A DNA stretch of 64,000 nucleotides from Balneolaceae bacterium (GCA_017643365.1 JAEPNO010000001.1:186001-250000), one strand, 5' to 3'. Shown: positions 7,836-17,294, numbered from the stretch's first letter. Notes: a model not told the origin generated them from the sequence alone. A program made the numbers and translations.

Positions 7836-8693
7836 ATGAATATGAATATCGGTAGATTTACCATAGAACAATTAAGTGAAGGAATATTTGAAGTTTATGA
7901 TGGGGGCGTATTCAAAAAAGTAAACGCAGTTGATATCACCGGTAAGCAACCCGATTTTAATCCGATGGGTTTTACTCCAACTGTGGGCATAGATCCAATA
8001 TTAATTCAACACGGTAAGCAGGTAATTCTACTCGATACCGGTCTTGGTTGGGGCTTAGATAAAGGAAGTACCTATACCGATACTTCGAATTTGAAAACCA
8101 ATCTCGATATTTTTGGGCTAAAACCGGAAGATGTTACTCATGTAGTGCTTTCTCATCTTCATTTCGATCACGCTGCCGGTGCTACTTACGTTGATAACAA
8201 TGCCATTACAAAACCTACGCTCCCAAATGCTCACTATTTTGTGCAAAAGCTGGAATGGTATTACGGGGTAGAACAAGCGATGGGTCCGTCCAGTGATCAA
8301 GCAAATCAATACCAGATGGATGAGCTTTATAAACTGCATGCTGAAGATCGGTTGGTGTTAATCACCGATAAGGCTTTTGAGTTGATTCCGGGAATCCAAT
8401 TAATCCACACTGGTGGACATACACCGGGGCATCAGATTGTGAAAATCCAGGATGAGGAAGCTAATCAAACGGCCTATTATTTAGGCGATTTGGTTCCGAG
8501 TGAAATTCATTTGAATCATTACTTTATGCAAACGGCTGATGTGGATCCTCTTCAATCCAAAAAAGCGAAAACTATATTGTTACGGCAAGCTTCAAAAGAA
8601 TCCGCTGCTTTAATCTTTTATCATTCTATTCACACCAAAGCAGGCATTTTAAGTAGAGATAAAAACAAGCAGTATGTATTGGAAGAGTTCTGA
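7836..8693 (+). CDS. Metallo-beta-lactamase-fold hydrolase
   Basis: The 285-residue protein has the full di-zinc ligand set of the superfamily: HLHFDH (HxHxDH), then HTGGHTPGH with the next His, GDLVPSE with the bridging Asp, and a late His in FYHSIHTKAG. There is no signal peptide, suggesting a cytoplasmic enzyme. Length and the HTPGH motif fit the group that includes lactonases, glyoxalase II-like and alkylsulfatase-like enzymes. The substrate cannot be told from sequence. It is divergent from the PYROXD2-like gene, with 90 bp between the chosen starts, and convergent with the STAS-like gene. Two Met codons three apart (7836 and 7842) are possible starts. Confidence 0.85.
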   Translation: MNMNIGRFTIEQLSEGIFEVYDGGVFKKVNAVDITGKQPDFNPMGFTPTVGIDPILIQHGKQVILLDTGLGWGLDKGSTYTDTSNLKTNLDIFGLKPEDVTHVVLSHLHFDHAAGATYVDNNAITKPTLPNAHYFVQKLEWYYGVEQAMGPSSDQANQYQMDELYKLHAEDRLVLITDKAFELIPGIQLIHTGGHTPGHQIVKIQDEEANQTAYYLGDLVPSEIHLNHYFMQTADVDPLQSKKAKTILLRQASKESAALIFYHSIHTKAGILSRDKNKQYVLEEF

Positions 8694-8753
8694 ATTATGT
8701 ATTTAATTATATATGCACTTACTACGCTTTATTACGTAAAATGGAGCTTTAAA

Positions 8754-9113
8754 TTATTGAGCTAAAATCCACTTCTTAGCTGCATCAATTTTATTAAACA
8801 CTTTAATATTTACCCCACCCCGACTAACAGTCTCAATAAGAAACTCTTCGGATATACCTGTTGGTTGGTAAAGAGCAGCTATTGTAAAACCGTTCATTTT
8901 ACGGCGCAGTTGTTTTCCAAAATCATAATTGTCGGATATATCGGTGGTATTCTCTTGGTAACGCAGATCTACTATAAATTTCTTTGTACCTAATTCTTCA
9001 CAAAATTTTTGAATGTTGTCGCGAAAAGAATGCCTTTCTTCCCCGGTTATAGGTCCTCGCCAACATGCGTATACTACATCTCCCTCTTCTAATTTATGTA
9101 TTGTTGCTTTCAT
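8754..9113 (-). CDS. STAS/SpoIIAA-like domain protein
   Basis: A single 119-residue domain with the alternating strand-helix pattern of STAS or SpoIIAA-like proteins: VVYACWRGPITGEE, then FIVDLRYQ, then FTIAALYQP and a C-terminal helix ending in KKWILAQ. STAS domains bind nucleotides or partner kinases, or act as membrane-associated adaptors. The usual phosphorylatable Ser at the start of helix 2 is not evident: DLRYQENTTDISDNYDFG has several Ser/Thr, none clearly in the canonical position. It stands alone, convergent with the metallohydrolase. The 223-bp region upstream to 9336 contains no other gene. The assignment rests on overall pattern only. Confidence 0.5.
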   Translation of the reverse strand: MKATIHKLEEGDVVYACWRGPITGEERHSFRDNIQKFCEELGTKKFIVDLRYQENTTDISDNYDFGKQLRRKMNGFTIAALYQPTGISEEFLIETVSRGGVNIKVFNKIDAAKKWILAQ

Positions 9114-9336
9114 AACTTTTATTCATCATAACCATATTCTTCTTTATTTATACCACTTAGTTAAACTAGAAAAAGAAGTAAAAGTTCCTCCCTATGTTAA
9201 GTATTAATTAAACTTAATAATAAACCGAGTATAGATATTCCATAGAAAATATGGTCTGTCTAATATTATTATTTACGTTATTTAAATCATCCGCTTACCT
9301 TCAATCGCTATCCTAAAATCAAACGCACCTGTTGAT

Positions 9337-10431
9337 ATGAAATCATTCTTTCTGGCTTTCTTTATTGCAATATCCTTTTCGCAGGTTTTTGCTCAATCAG
9401 CAGATCCGCTAAAAATAGGTGTAGTTGGATTAACCCATACGCACGTTCATTGGATTTTAGGTCGTGAAGACATCGGTGATATTGAAATTGTTGCTATTGT
9501 TGAACCAAACAGGGAGTTGGCACAGCGTTATTCAGATCAGCATGGATATTCGATGGATATCGTATTCGACACGATGGAAGAAATGTTTGCATCCGTAGAA
9601 GTTGAGGCTGTAACTGCCTTTGGAACTATTTATGAACATCTGGAAGTAGTTCAAGAAAGTGCTCCACGTGGGGTTCATGTGATGGTTGAAAAACCACTAA
9701 CTGTCAGCCTTGATCATGCAAAAGAAATGAAGCGTCTGGCAGAAGAACATAATATCTATTTGCTTACCAATTACGAAACAACATGGTACGCCTCAAATCA
9801 TGCCTTAAAAGAAATTGTAGGTGACAACGAAATTGGTCTCCTTCGAAAAGTTGTGGTTCATGATGGCCATAAAGGTCCGGCAGAAATTGGAATTAATAGC
9901 GAGTTTTTAGAATGGCTGATTGATCCCGTACAAAATGGAGCCGGTGCATTAACCGATTTTGGATGTTACGGCGCCAATTTGATCACCTGGCTAACAAAAG
10001 GTGAACGCCCGATTTCTGTATTTGCACTCACTCAAACGATCAAACCGGAGCTTTATCCGGAGGTAGATGATGAAGCGACCATTCTCCTGGAATACCCAAC
10101 CATGCAAGGCATTATACAGGCCAGTTGGAATTGGCCAATCTCTCGAAAAGATATGCAAGTGTATGGCAAAACCGGTGTTGCTTTTGCCGATGATGCAGAA
10201 ACATTACGGTTTCAAAAAAATGAAAATTTTGATATAGAAACGGTTAAGCTTCCCTCACTTCCTTCACCATTTCATGATCCTTTCGCTTATTTTAAAGCTG
10301 TTATTCGGGGCGAAATTCAAGAACAACCCATGAGTTTATCATCCTTAGAAAACAACATGATTGTAATGGAAATTCTGGATGCAGCAATGCAAAGTGCCGA
10401 AACCGGTAAAAAAGTTTATCTCGATGACTAA
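9337..10431 (+). CDS. Exported Gfo/Idh/MocA-family oxidoreductase
   Basis: An N-terminal signal peptide (hydrophobic core FFLAFFIAISFSQVFAQ, residues 4-20) precedes a Rossmann domain, KIGVVGLTHTHVHWI, and the family hallmark VEKPLTVS at about residues 122-129. The C-terminal half has the alpha/beta dehydrogenase fold, with GGxxxDFGCYG-like GALTDFGCYGANLI. Family members use tightly bound NAD(P) to oxidise, reduce or cleave sugars. Export points to the periplasm with a cofactor that stays bound. The signal peptide lacks a twin-arginine, so Sec is indicated, which is unusual for a nucleotide-dependent enzyme. The small lipoprotein gene that follows overlaps its stop codon (ATGACTAA), so the two are co-translated. 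Substrate unknown. Confidence 0.85.
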   Translation: MKSFFLAFFIAISFSQVFAQSADPLKIGVVGLTHTHVHWILGREDIGDIEIVAIVEPNRELAQRYSDQHGYSMDIVFDTMEEMFASVEVEAVTAFGTIYEHLEVVQESAPRGVHVMVEKPLTVSLDHAKEMKRLAEEHNIYLLTNYETTWYASNHALKEIVGDNEIGLLRKVVVHDGHKGPAEIGINSEFLEWLIDPVQNGAGALTDFGCYGANLITWLTKGERPISVFALTQTIKPELYPEVDDEATILLEYPTMQGIIQASWNWPISRKDMQVYGKTGVAFADDAETLRFQKNENFDIETVKLPSLPSPFHDPFAYFKAVIRGEIQEQPMSLSSLENNMIVMEILDAAMQSAETGKKVYLDD

Positions 10432-10891
10432 CCGAGTAAGTCTATTTTTTTGTGTTTTCTTCGTTATGCTTATTTCGGCATGCAAAGAAAATGGAATTAG
10501 TTTAGAATCTGCAGGTTTACGAGGCGAAGTAACCGGTAATTGGGAGCCACTTGATGAAGGCGACACGCTTGAAGTTTATGTTCATTTAAACGATCAAATA
10601 CATTTAGGTAACCCCTCATTTGAAATCACTTCTTTACCCGAAGCTCATATAAACACCTTTCAAGTATGGACAGACTCAAATTACGCGAGAGATTCGTTAC
10701 ATGTTTACTATCCCATCGAAACTGATTGTATTGTTATAGATGAGCAAACTGTGTGCTACGCAACAGAGTATATTATTGAAAATGCGAATTCATCTACATT
10801 TAGGTATTTGGGCAACGATTACGGTACCGATGGCAACGAACTATTTTTTAAGGGCAAAGTCCTGCGTGGTTCTAACGACGAAGGATTTTAG
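10424..10891 (+). CDS. Small lipoprotein of unknown function
   Basis: I do not recognise this 155-residue protein. The ATG at 10424 is chosen because it gives a textbook lipoprotein signal peptide, hydrophobic then LISAC, with Cys at residue 20. The longer frame adds 15 residues inside the upstream gene. The mature part is acidic and predicted mostly beta, with paired cysteines (ETDCIVIDEQTVC) that could form a disulfide. The start overlaps the stop of the exported oxidoreductase gene, so the pair may work together at the cell envelope. The 99 bp downstream hold no clear terminator. Confidence 0.7.
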   Translation: MTNRVSLFFCVFFVMLISACKENGISLESAGLRGEVTGNWEPLDEGDTLEVYVHLNDQIHLGNPSFEITSLPEAHINTFQVWTDSNYARDSLHVYYPIETDCIVIDEQTVCYATEYIIENANSSTFRYLGNDYGTDGNELFFKGKVLRGSNDEGF

Positions 10892-10990
10892 AACTAATTA
10901 AATCCAAATGAGGCTACTCTTTCGTAAATAGTTTGTACCAAGCAACTTAGTTAGTTTTATGCATCGACTTATTTTTCTTACTCCCCTTAT

Positions 10991-11875
10991 GTGTTTTATC
11001 TACTTATTTCATCTATTGTAGCCCCAACATCGTTTCCTATAGATGAGCCACAACGCCTCGCTCCCGGCATCATATCTACTGAAATGGGAGAATTTAATCC
11101 AACTTATGATGTAGACCGAGGAGAGTTTTACTTCATGCGACGCACTCCGGGATTGTTTGATTACACGATTATGGTGAGCATGAAAACTGAATCGGGTTGG
11201 TCGGAACCGGAAGTCGCTTCCTTTTCAGGCGAACATCGCGATGATTCGCCCTACCTTTCTGCCGATGGGAACACTTTATTTTTCGATTCTGATCGCCCCC
11301 ACCCCGAAGTAGCTTCGCGCTCTATCAATATTTGGAAAACCGAAAGAGGCGAAACCGGTTGGTCGGAACCCAAATTAGTTCGGTCAGCAAGCATCAATAA
11401 TGAAAATGAATCTGAACCAGGCCGCGACGAATTTGGTCCTGTGCTGGATGGCAATGATAATTTAGTTTTCTATTCTTTTCGAGCCCCATTCAGAGGCGGA
11501 AAACGATTTCAGCTTTCTTCGGGGGATAATTACCAAAACTTACAAACAATCGATGATTTACCTGATCCCTCGGCACGTACTTTTGTGAGTTATATTTCAT
11601 TTTCGAACGATGGTAAAACGGCTATTATGGATGGTAGACATCCCGGTAGGCGCGATGCGGGGCTTTTCTATTCTTGCAAGGATGCCTTCGGTGATTGGAG
11701 TGAAGCAGAATTACTCCCAAAAGTGAATACCACTTCTTCTGAAAGTGGCCCCCGTCTTTCATCGGATAGTTCTCTGTTATTTTACGTTAGCAACACTCCG
11801 GCGAAACTACCTCTTGAACCCAATGGCGATATCTTCTTTATTTCAACTGAAGAATTGCCTGTTCCTTGTGAGTAG
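10991..11875 (+). CDS. PD40/WD40-like beta-propeller protein, exported or periplasmic
   Basis: The 294-residue protein contains several PD40-type (TolB-like) propeller blades, for example DDSPYLSADGNTLFFDSD and SGPRLSSDSSLLFYVS, each with the serine-aspartate-glycine turn and aromatic LFF strand. Such proteins usually sit in the periplasm or outer membrane and bind partners. The frame begins at a GTG (10991) and reads MFYLLISSIVAPTS, a short hydrophobic stretch that looks like the second half of a signal peptide. In another frame an ATG at 10959 starts MHRLIFLTPL and hits a stop at once. One extra T in the T-run near 10972-10976 would join the two into one signal peptide, so a frameshift or sequencing error is possible. 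Confidence 0.75.
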   Translation: MFYLLISSIVAPTSFPIDEPQRLAPGIISTEMGEFNPTYDVDRGEFYFMRRTPGLFDYTIMVSMKTESGWSEPEVASFSGEHRDDSPYLSADGNTLFFDSDRPHPEVASRSINIWKTERGETGWSEPKLVRSASINNENESEPGRDEFGPVLDGNDNLVFYSFRAPFRGGKRFQLSSGDNYQNLQTIDDLPDPSARTFVSYISFSNDGKTAIMDGRHPGRRDAGLFYSCKDAFGDWSEAELLPKVNTTSSESGPRLSSDSSLLFYVSNTPAKLPLEPNGDIFFISTEELPVPCE

Positions 11876-11926
11876 GATATATATCTTAGATTCTACGATG
11901 CTAAATCATCAAATATTTCTTCTTAA

Positions 11927-12678
11927 ATGTACCGTTTCTTCAAATCTATAAGGAAGGATTCTCAATCGATGAATAAAACGAAAAAGTACACCGCGTATGC
12001 GGTGGGCGAAATTTTCTGGTTGTTGTAGGCATATTAATCGCATTGCAAATCAATAATTGGAACGAATACAATAAAAACCACGATCTTGCGGTAAAGTATC
12101 TTAAAAATGTTCAAACCGATTTAGCCAGAGATACCTCGGTGTTTTCTTCTACTTTGGTAACCATAGAACAAATAAAAGACTTTAAAGCGTGGGGGTTACA
12201 ACAACAAGACTTTTCAACCATCGATGTTAATTATCTCTCTGCATTGATAAGCCAAAAATATTTCAATATTCAATCTAACGATCAGGCTTTTCAAAGAATG
12301 AATGATCCGAACGTCATGAATATCATCGAGTTCGATTCTGTATTCATGGCTATTAATTCCTACTATACGTTTAATCAGGATTACTTGAATTGCTTTAACG
12401 AATGGGACAAGGAATCATCGCTAAAAGAATCAGATTACTGGAATCTCCAAGGGATTAACGAAATAAATTTTTCCTCACCACAAGACAGTATTCCAATTAT
12501 CCAAGATCCAGAAATCAGAAAACAACGATTAGAAGATCGTATCCTCTCTTTAGAAGGTAGAAATTACATTAAAATGAGTCTTCTCCGTGTCTCTACCATC
12601 GAAGGCATTTATAAGCGGCAACTCGAAACAGCAAAACGCTTGATAACACGCATCGAAAAAGCACTTGAATCTATTTAA
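11927..12678 (+). pseudogene. DUF6090-family protein, frameshifted in its membrane segment
   Basis: An ATG at 11927 starts MYRFFKSIRKDSQSM, then NKTKKYTAYAVGEIF, and then meets TAG at 12026. The next frame continues without a start signal as VVVGILIALQINNWNEYN and runs to 12678. Joined by one added T in the run at 12012-12015, the product is a continuous protein of about 250 residues with the DUF6090 layout: basic N-terminus, one transmembrane helix (GEIFLVVVGILIALQINNWNE) and a helical extracytoplasmic domain. Without that base no sensible N-terminus exists; the longest downstream frame would have to start at TTG 12043, after the helix. The gene is either a recent pseudogene, a slippage case or a one-base assembly error. 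DUF6090 function is unknown. The DUF418 gene follows on the same strand. Confidence 0.85.
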
Positions 12679-12736
12679 CCAAAGATTTCGTAGAGGATTC
12701 CGTTTACATAGTTAGCAATTCAAAAATGGGGTATTA

Positions 12737-13960
12737 ATGGAATCACTTGTACAACCTGTTCAGCAAAAATCTCGAATTCAATCACTTGATATACTTCGTG
12801 GTATTGCCATATTGGGAATCCTAATCCTGAATATTCAAAGTTTTGCAATGCCGGGAGCAGCCTATCTCAACCCAACTGCTTTTGGAGATTTTGATGGTTT
12901 AAATTTTTGGGTATGGTTATTCAGTCATGCTTTTGCAGATCAGAAATTTATTACCATTTTTTCCATTCTTTTTGGAGCGGGGATTGTATTAGTTACTCAA
13001 AAAGCTGAGGCCAAATCCGGAAAATCAGCCGGTTTACATTACAAGCGTAATTTTTGGCTCCTCATCATTGGCTTAATTCATGCACACTTAATTTGGTATG
13101 GTGATATTCTTGTAGCTTATGCTCTTGGGGGTTTCATTGTTTACTTTTTCAGAAAGATGCAGCCAAGAACACTTCTCATTCTCGGCACTTTGGTATTCTC
13201 TGTCCATTCAGTCTTGTACATCATGACTGGCACTTCAATCCCCTATTGGCCCCAAGAAGCACTCCAAGATACCATGTTGATGTGGCACCCACCTACATCA
13301 GAAATACAACAAGAAATCAATGCTTTAACTGGTTCTCTTTCCGAACAGATTAATTATAATTCTGCAGGAGCCTTAGTGATGGAAACTATGGTTTATGCCA
13401 TTTTATTTTTCTGGAAAACAACAGGCTTAATGCTCATCGGAATGGCTCTTTATAAGATGGGGATTCTTAGTGCAGAAAGAAGTTCAACCTTCTATAAAAG
13501 AGGACTTCTTGTAGGATTTATTATAGGATTCCCAATAGTTATTTACGGTATGATTCAAAATCTAGCTGTAAACTTTAGTTTCGAATACTCCATGTTTCTG
13601 GGATCACAATATAATTACTGGGGTAGTTTATTCGTGAGTTTCGGCTATATATGTGCTGTTATGCTCTTGGCTAAATCAGGCAAATTCGAAGCCCTAAAAT
13701 CCAAACTTGCGGCAGTTGGGCAAATGGCACTTACCAATTATATCGCTCAATCCGTGATTGGTGTATTACTGTTTTTTGGAATTGGATTTGGACTTTTTGG
13801 TGAAGTAGATCGAATCATGCAGTTAACCATTGTATTTGCAATTTGGGCCTTACAACTTTGGTGGTCGAAACCGTGGTTAGATCGTTATAAATTCGGTCCT
13901 CTTGAATGGGTTTGGCGTTCACTTAGCTATTGGAAAAAGCAGCCAATGAAACGATCATAG
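12737..13960 (+). CDS. DUF418-family integral membrane protein
   Basis: The 407-residue protein has about nine to ten hydrophobic helices and the DUF418 signature: RIQSLDILRGIAILGILILNI at the N-terminus and, in the C-terminal DUF418 part, a QMALTNYIAQS segment followed by FGPLEWVWRSLSYW near the end. The family (YeiB-like) belongs to a wider superfamily of membrane acyltransferase-like proteins, with the N-terminal half resembling heparan-alpha-glucosaminide acetyltransferases. Activity has not been established for most members. It follows the frameshifted DUF6090 gene by 58 bp on the same strand and may share its transcript. Family assignment is strong; function is unknown. Confidence 0.88.
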   Translation: MESLVQPVQQKSRIQSLDILRGIAILGILILNIQSFAMPGAAYLNPTAFGDFDGLNFWVWLFSHAFADQKFITIFSILFGAGIVLVTQKAEAKSGKSAGLHYKRNFWLLIIGLIHAHLIWYGDILVAYALGGFIVYFFRKMQPRTLLILGTLVFSVHSVLYIMTGTSIPYWPQEALQDTMLMWHPPTSEIQQEINALTGSLSEQINYNSAGALVMETMVYAILFFWKTTGLMLIGMALYKMGILSAERSSTFYKRGLLVGFIIGFPIVIYGMIQNLAVNFSFEYSMFLGSQYNYWGSLFVSFGYICAVMLLAKSGKFEALKSKLAAVGQMALTNYIAQSVIGVLLFFGIGFGLFGEVDRIMQLTIVFAIWALQLWWSKPWLDRYKFGPLEWVWRSLSYWKKQPMKRS

Positions 13961-14040
13961 ATATCAAGATTTTTCATTGTTTACCTTCTAAAAAGCGCTA
14001 AGAATGATAATTTCTGAGGAATAATTATCTACTTGCCCAT

Positions 14041-16209
14041 ATGAGATTTATTCTTCCTCTACTCTTTCTTTTAACATCATCTACCTTTGCCCAAAATACC
14101 TACTCCGTTACGGTGCTAGATCACGATTCGGGCGAACCCATTGCCGGTGCCAGTGTGTATTTCCCGGGCTTGCAGAAAGGAAACGTAACCGATGCTACTG
14201 GTAAAGCCACAGTAAAGAACATTCCGGATGGCATTTTTACTATCGAGATTTCCTTTTTGGGATATGAAACCTTTGGTTATGCTCGCGCCTTTCCATTAGC
14301 CGACGCTTTTAAAAACGAAACCGTTGAACTGGAACTCGATCACGAAGAATTTGAAGAAATCGTAGTTCAATCTACCCGATCCAGTCGAACCATCGAGGAT
14401 ATTCCCACACGAATTGAGTTTATTGCCGGCGAAGAATTATCTGAAAAAGGAAATATGAAACCGGGTGATATCCGCATGTTACTTAACGAAAGTACGGGCA
14501 TCAGAACACAGCAGACCTCTGCAACGAGTTACAATTCCAGCATACGAATACAAGGTTTGGATGGAAAATACACTCAGTTATTGCGCGACGGTCTTCCCCT
14601 CTATTCCGGCTACTCAGGTGGATTGAGCCTGATGCAAATTGCTCCTCTCGATCTCAAACAAGTGGAAGTGATAAAAAGTGCATCCTCCACTTTATACGGC
14701 GGTGGAGCCATTGCCGGAATTGTGAATCTTATCACAATAACGCCAGATAATGAACCTGAGCTAAGTTTTATGGTAAATGGTACATCCGCACTTGGACTAG
14801 ACCTGAGTGGTTTTTATTCAGCTCGGAACCAAAAAATCGGGACAACCGTCTTCACTTCTTACAATCACGGAACACCTTACGATCCGGCGGATATAGGATT
14901 AACGGCTATTCCAAAGTTTGATCGTGTTACTGTTAATCCCAAAGTGTTTTTCTATTTAAGCGAACAAACACAACTTATTACGGGCTTCAATTTTGTGAGT
15001 GAACTGCGTGAAGGTGGAAATATTGAGTTACTCAAAGGCAACGAACAACAAGATTCGCATTATTTCGAAAGCAACGATACCGATCGTTTTTCAACCCAAA
15101 TTCAGCTTAATCACTCCATCAATAACTCAATGGAAATGGAGTTCAAAAACACTTTCAGTTATTTCGATCGAGAGATTCAGGTTCCCACCTACACCTTTTC
15201 GGGTACTCAGTTTTCGTCGTTTAGTGAGCTAAATATGAGTCGGGTTTCGCAGGATTACGAGTGGATAGCGGGAATCAATCTATGGACCGAATCCTTTGAT
15301 CAGTCGATACCATCCGACGTTGAACAACTAGATTTCAATGAATCCACTGTTGGTATTTTCGCTCAAAACACTTCAAACTTATCGCCAAAATGGACTCTTG
15401 AAAGCGGATTACGATTCGATGTTCATTCTGAGTATGGCGCTTTTCTTCTACCGAGAATTTCGCTGATGTATGAAGCAGATTCTGATCTCACTTATCGTTT
15501 AGGAGGTGGATTAGGCTACAAAACACCCACCGTTTTTAATGAGGATGCGGAACGTATTCAGTTTCGAAATATCCGACCACTTGATCCTTCCCTACTCGAT
15601 GCAGAGCGTTCGTTGGGTATTAATTTTGATGTGAATCGAAACTTTGTTTTGGGCGATGAATTAACGCTTTCTCTTAACACTTTACTGTTTTACACCCGCA
15701 TCGAACAACCGTTACAATTGCGCATCCGTGACAATGAAGCAGCATTCGTTCAAACCGATGGGAATGTTCGGTCGCAAGGTATGGAAGTAAATATGAAATG
15801 GGCATATGATCATTTTAAACTATTTATTGGCTACACCTTTGCTGATGTTGTACAGGAAGAAGATGGGGTTTCATCTGAGTTTCCACTTGTTGCAAAAGGT
15901 CGTCTCAATAATGTATTGATGTATGAAAAGCACGGCGAATTCTGGATCGGATTAGAAGCCTATTTTTTCAGTCCGCAGCAACTCACGGATGGCAGTGAAG
16001 GTCAAGCTTATTGGATTGCCGGACTCATGACCGAAAAAGTGATTCGAGAAGGATTTTCGATCTTCCTGAATTTTGAAAACTTCTTGGATACACGTCAAAC
16101 TGCTTTCGATACCATTTTTACCGGCTCGATCGATAATCCGCAGTTCCGTGATATTTATGCTCCGGTGGATGGCTTTGTAATTAATGGCGGGTTTAAACTG
16201 AAGTTTTAG
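14041..16209 (+). CDS. TonB-dependent outer membrane receptor
   Basis: The 722-residue protein has a signal peptide (cleavage after STFAQ), an N-terminal carboxypeptidase-like regulatory domain (about 22-105, with GEPIAGASVYFPG and TDATGKATVKNIPDG), a plug (about 110-230, with RIQGLDGKYTQLLRDGLPLY and the STLYGGGAIAGIVNLIT box) and a 22-strand-type barrel ending in an aromatic/charged FVINGGFKLKF. Receptors of this kind import siderophores, vitamin B12, metals or oligosaccharides using TonB energy. At this size, with no SusD partner next to it, an iron- or cobalamin-type ligand is more likely than glycan, but nothing in the sequence decides it. A lipoprotein gene follows 65 bp later on the same strand and may act with it. 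Confidence 0.9.
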   Translation: MRFILPLLFLLTSSTFAQNTYSVTVLDHDSGEPIAGASVYFPGLQKGNVTDATGKATVKNIPDGIFTIEISFLGYETFGYARAFPLADAFKNETVELELDHEEFEEIVVQSTRSSRTIEDIPTRIEFIAGEELSEKGNMKPGDIRMLLNESTGIRTQQTSATSYNSSIRIQGLDGKYTQLLRDGLPLYSGYSGGLSLMQIAPLDLKQVEVIKSASSTLYGGGAIAGIVNLITITPDNEPELSFMVNGTSALGLDLSGFYSARNQKIGTTVFTSYNHGTPYDPADIGLTAIPKFDRVTVNPKVFFYLSEQTQLITGFNFVSELREGGNIELLKGNEQQDSHYFESNDTDRFSTQIQLNHSINNSMEMEFKNTFSYFDREIQVPTYTFSGTQFSSFSELNMSRVSQDYEWIAGINLWTESFDQSIPSDVEQLDFNESTVGIFAQNTSNLSPKWTLESGLRFDVHSEYGAFLLPRISLMYEADSDLTYRLGGGLGYKTPTVFNEDAERIQFRNIRPLDPSLLDAERSLGINFDVNRNFVLGDELTLSLNTLLFYTRIEQPLQLRIRDNEAAFVQTDGNVRSQGMEVNMKWAYDHFKLFIGYTFADVVQEEDGVSSEFPLVAKGRLNNVLMYEKHGEFWIGLEAYFFSPQQLTDGSEGQAYWIAGLMTEKVIREGFSIFLNFENFLDTRQTAFDTIFTGSIDNPQFRDIYAPVDGFVINGGFKLKF

Positions 16210-16274
16210 TATTGATTTGAAACTTGAATGGTCTCATTCGTACAGAATCCCGAATTTTGAATCTAATTTATTTC

Positions 16275-17042
16275 ATGAGACTTATTTTCAGATCTAACAG
16301 CTTATTCGCTTCGATTCTAATTTTAGCACTAACCGTAGGATGTGCGCCTAAAAATACCTCACCTGAAAAGTTGACTCCAGATCAGCTTGTCGCCAATTAT
16401 TACGAGGCTGTTGGCGGATACGATGCCATCAAAGCGATAGAAACCTTGCAAATTCGAGGCTATTACATCGAGCCTGCCTACGATTTTTTGATTCCTGCCA
16501 GTATTCTCAAAAAACGCCCGAATTATCGCTTAATCGGTGACATTGAAAGAGTTGGGTTCGAAGAAGGTTTCAATGGTACTGCATGGGAATATCATTCGGA
16601 CAGAGGTCTAATATTAAGAGAAGGTGAAGCAAAAGAGGCCATTTTGGTAGGCGCTGAATTTGATCATCCCTTTATAGATGCCAAAGAAAAAGGGAATGAG
16701 CTACTGATAATAGGATCTCGATTTATTGGTGGACGAAACACCATCGAGCTTGAAGTAACTATGCAGGTTATGGAAAACCCTTATGTGGCATCGTATTATT
16801 TTGATGAAGATAACTTCCTGTTGGTAGCCCAGCGAAAAGTGATGCCCATTCATGCGGTTGGTCCTGATGTGGAGATCATCAATCTTTATTCAGATTTCAG
16901 ACCGGTAAACGGAGTACTCTTTCCATTTGCAAGTATCGAGCGCAACGAAAACACCTTCGAGTTTCTAAATGCAACCATCTGGAATGAGATCATCGCCAAC
17001 GAAGAAATTCCCATGGAAACCTTCGATCCACCTGGGGATTAA
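16275..17042 (+). CDS. Putative LolA-fold (outer membrane lipoprotein-sorting-like) lipoprotein
   Basis: The ATG at 16275 gives a 255-residue protein with a lipoprotein signal peptide and lipobox TVGC at residues 20-23. The mature part begins with DQLVANYYEAVGGYDAIKAIETLQIRG in two parts: a helix that recalls the start of many LolA-like or MucB-like beta-cup proteins in Bacteroidota ('LI..yieAlGG.dalk.i.tl...G'). Repeated antiparallel strands follow. Such proteins bind lipid or lipoprotein-like ligands in the periplasm, but I can only support the fold loosely. It follows the TonB receptor on the same strand. The longer frame from 16224 adds residues without signal-peptide character and is rejected. 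Confidence 0.6.
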   Translation: MRLIFRSNSLFASILILALTVGCAPKNTSPEKLTPDQLVANYYEAVGGYDAIKAIETLQIRGYYIEPAYDFLIPASILKKRPNYRLIGDIERVGFEEGFNGTAWEYHSDRGLILREGEAKEAILVGAEFDHPFIDAKEKGNELLIIGSRFIGGRNTIELEVTMQVMENPYVASYYFDEDNFLLVAQRKVMPIHAVGPDVEIINLYSDFRPVNGVLFPFASIERNENTFEFLNATIWNEIIANEEIPMETFDPPGD

Positions 17043-17213
17043 AACGAGTTTATTAAAGCCTTGAATGCACAAATTCGTTAGTGAAAGGTTGTGGGTGGGG
17101 AATGATAAATGCTAAGTTTTAAGTGTTAAATGAGCGGGTTGTGGATAAATGTTCGACACGAAAGCACTGTAAATTAATAAAAGTTTACATACGAGCAGAA
17201 TCTCGCCGTTTTT

Positions 17214-17236
17214 GTGCCTTCGGCAGGCTCAGGCAC
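17214..17236. repeat. Hairpin (GTGCCT / AGGCAC)
   Basis: Six-bp arms at 17214-17219 and 17231-17236 flank the loop TCGGCAGGCTC. The CTTCGGCAGGCTCAGG core resembles extragenic elements that I recall from other Bacteroidota genomes. It lies in the gap between convergent genes. Confidence 0.55.
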
Positions 17237-17270
17237 CAGCGAGTATCCCAAATAATAGGATAAGAAACCA

Positions 17271-17294
17271 GTGGGTGAGCTTGTCAAACCCCAC
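17271..17294. repeat. Hairpin (GTGGG / CCCAC)
   Basis: Five-bp arms at 17271-17275 and 17290-17294 surround TGAGCTTGTCAAAC. This is a weak hairpin that belongs to the same hairpin cluster as 17214-17236 and 17325-17344. Confidence 0.4.

Noticed and set aside
17140-17148. Single DnaA box TGTGGATAA as an origin
   Set aside because: One box is expected by chance over this length; there is no cluster or unwinding element near it.
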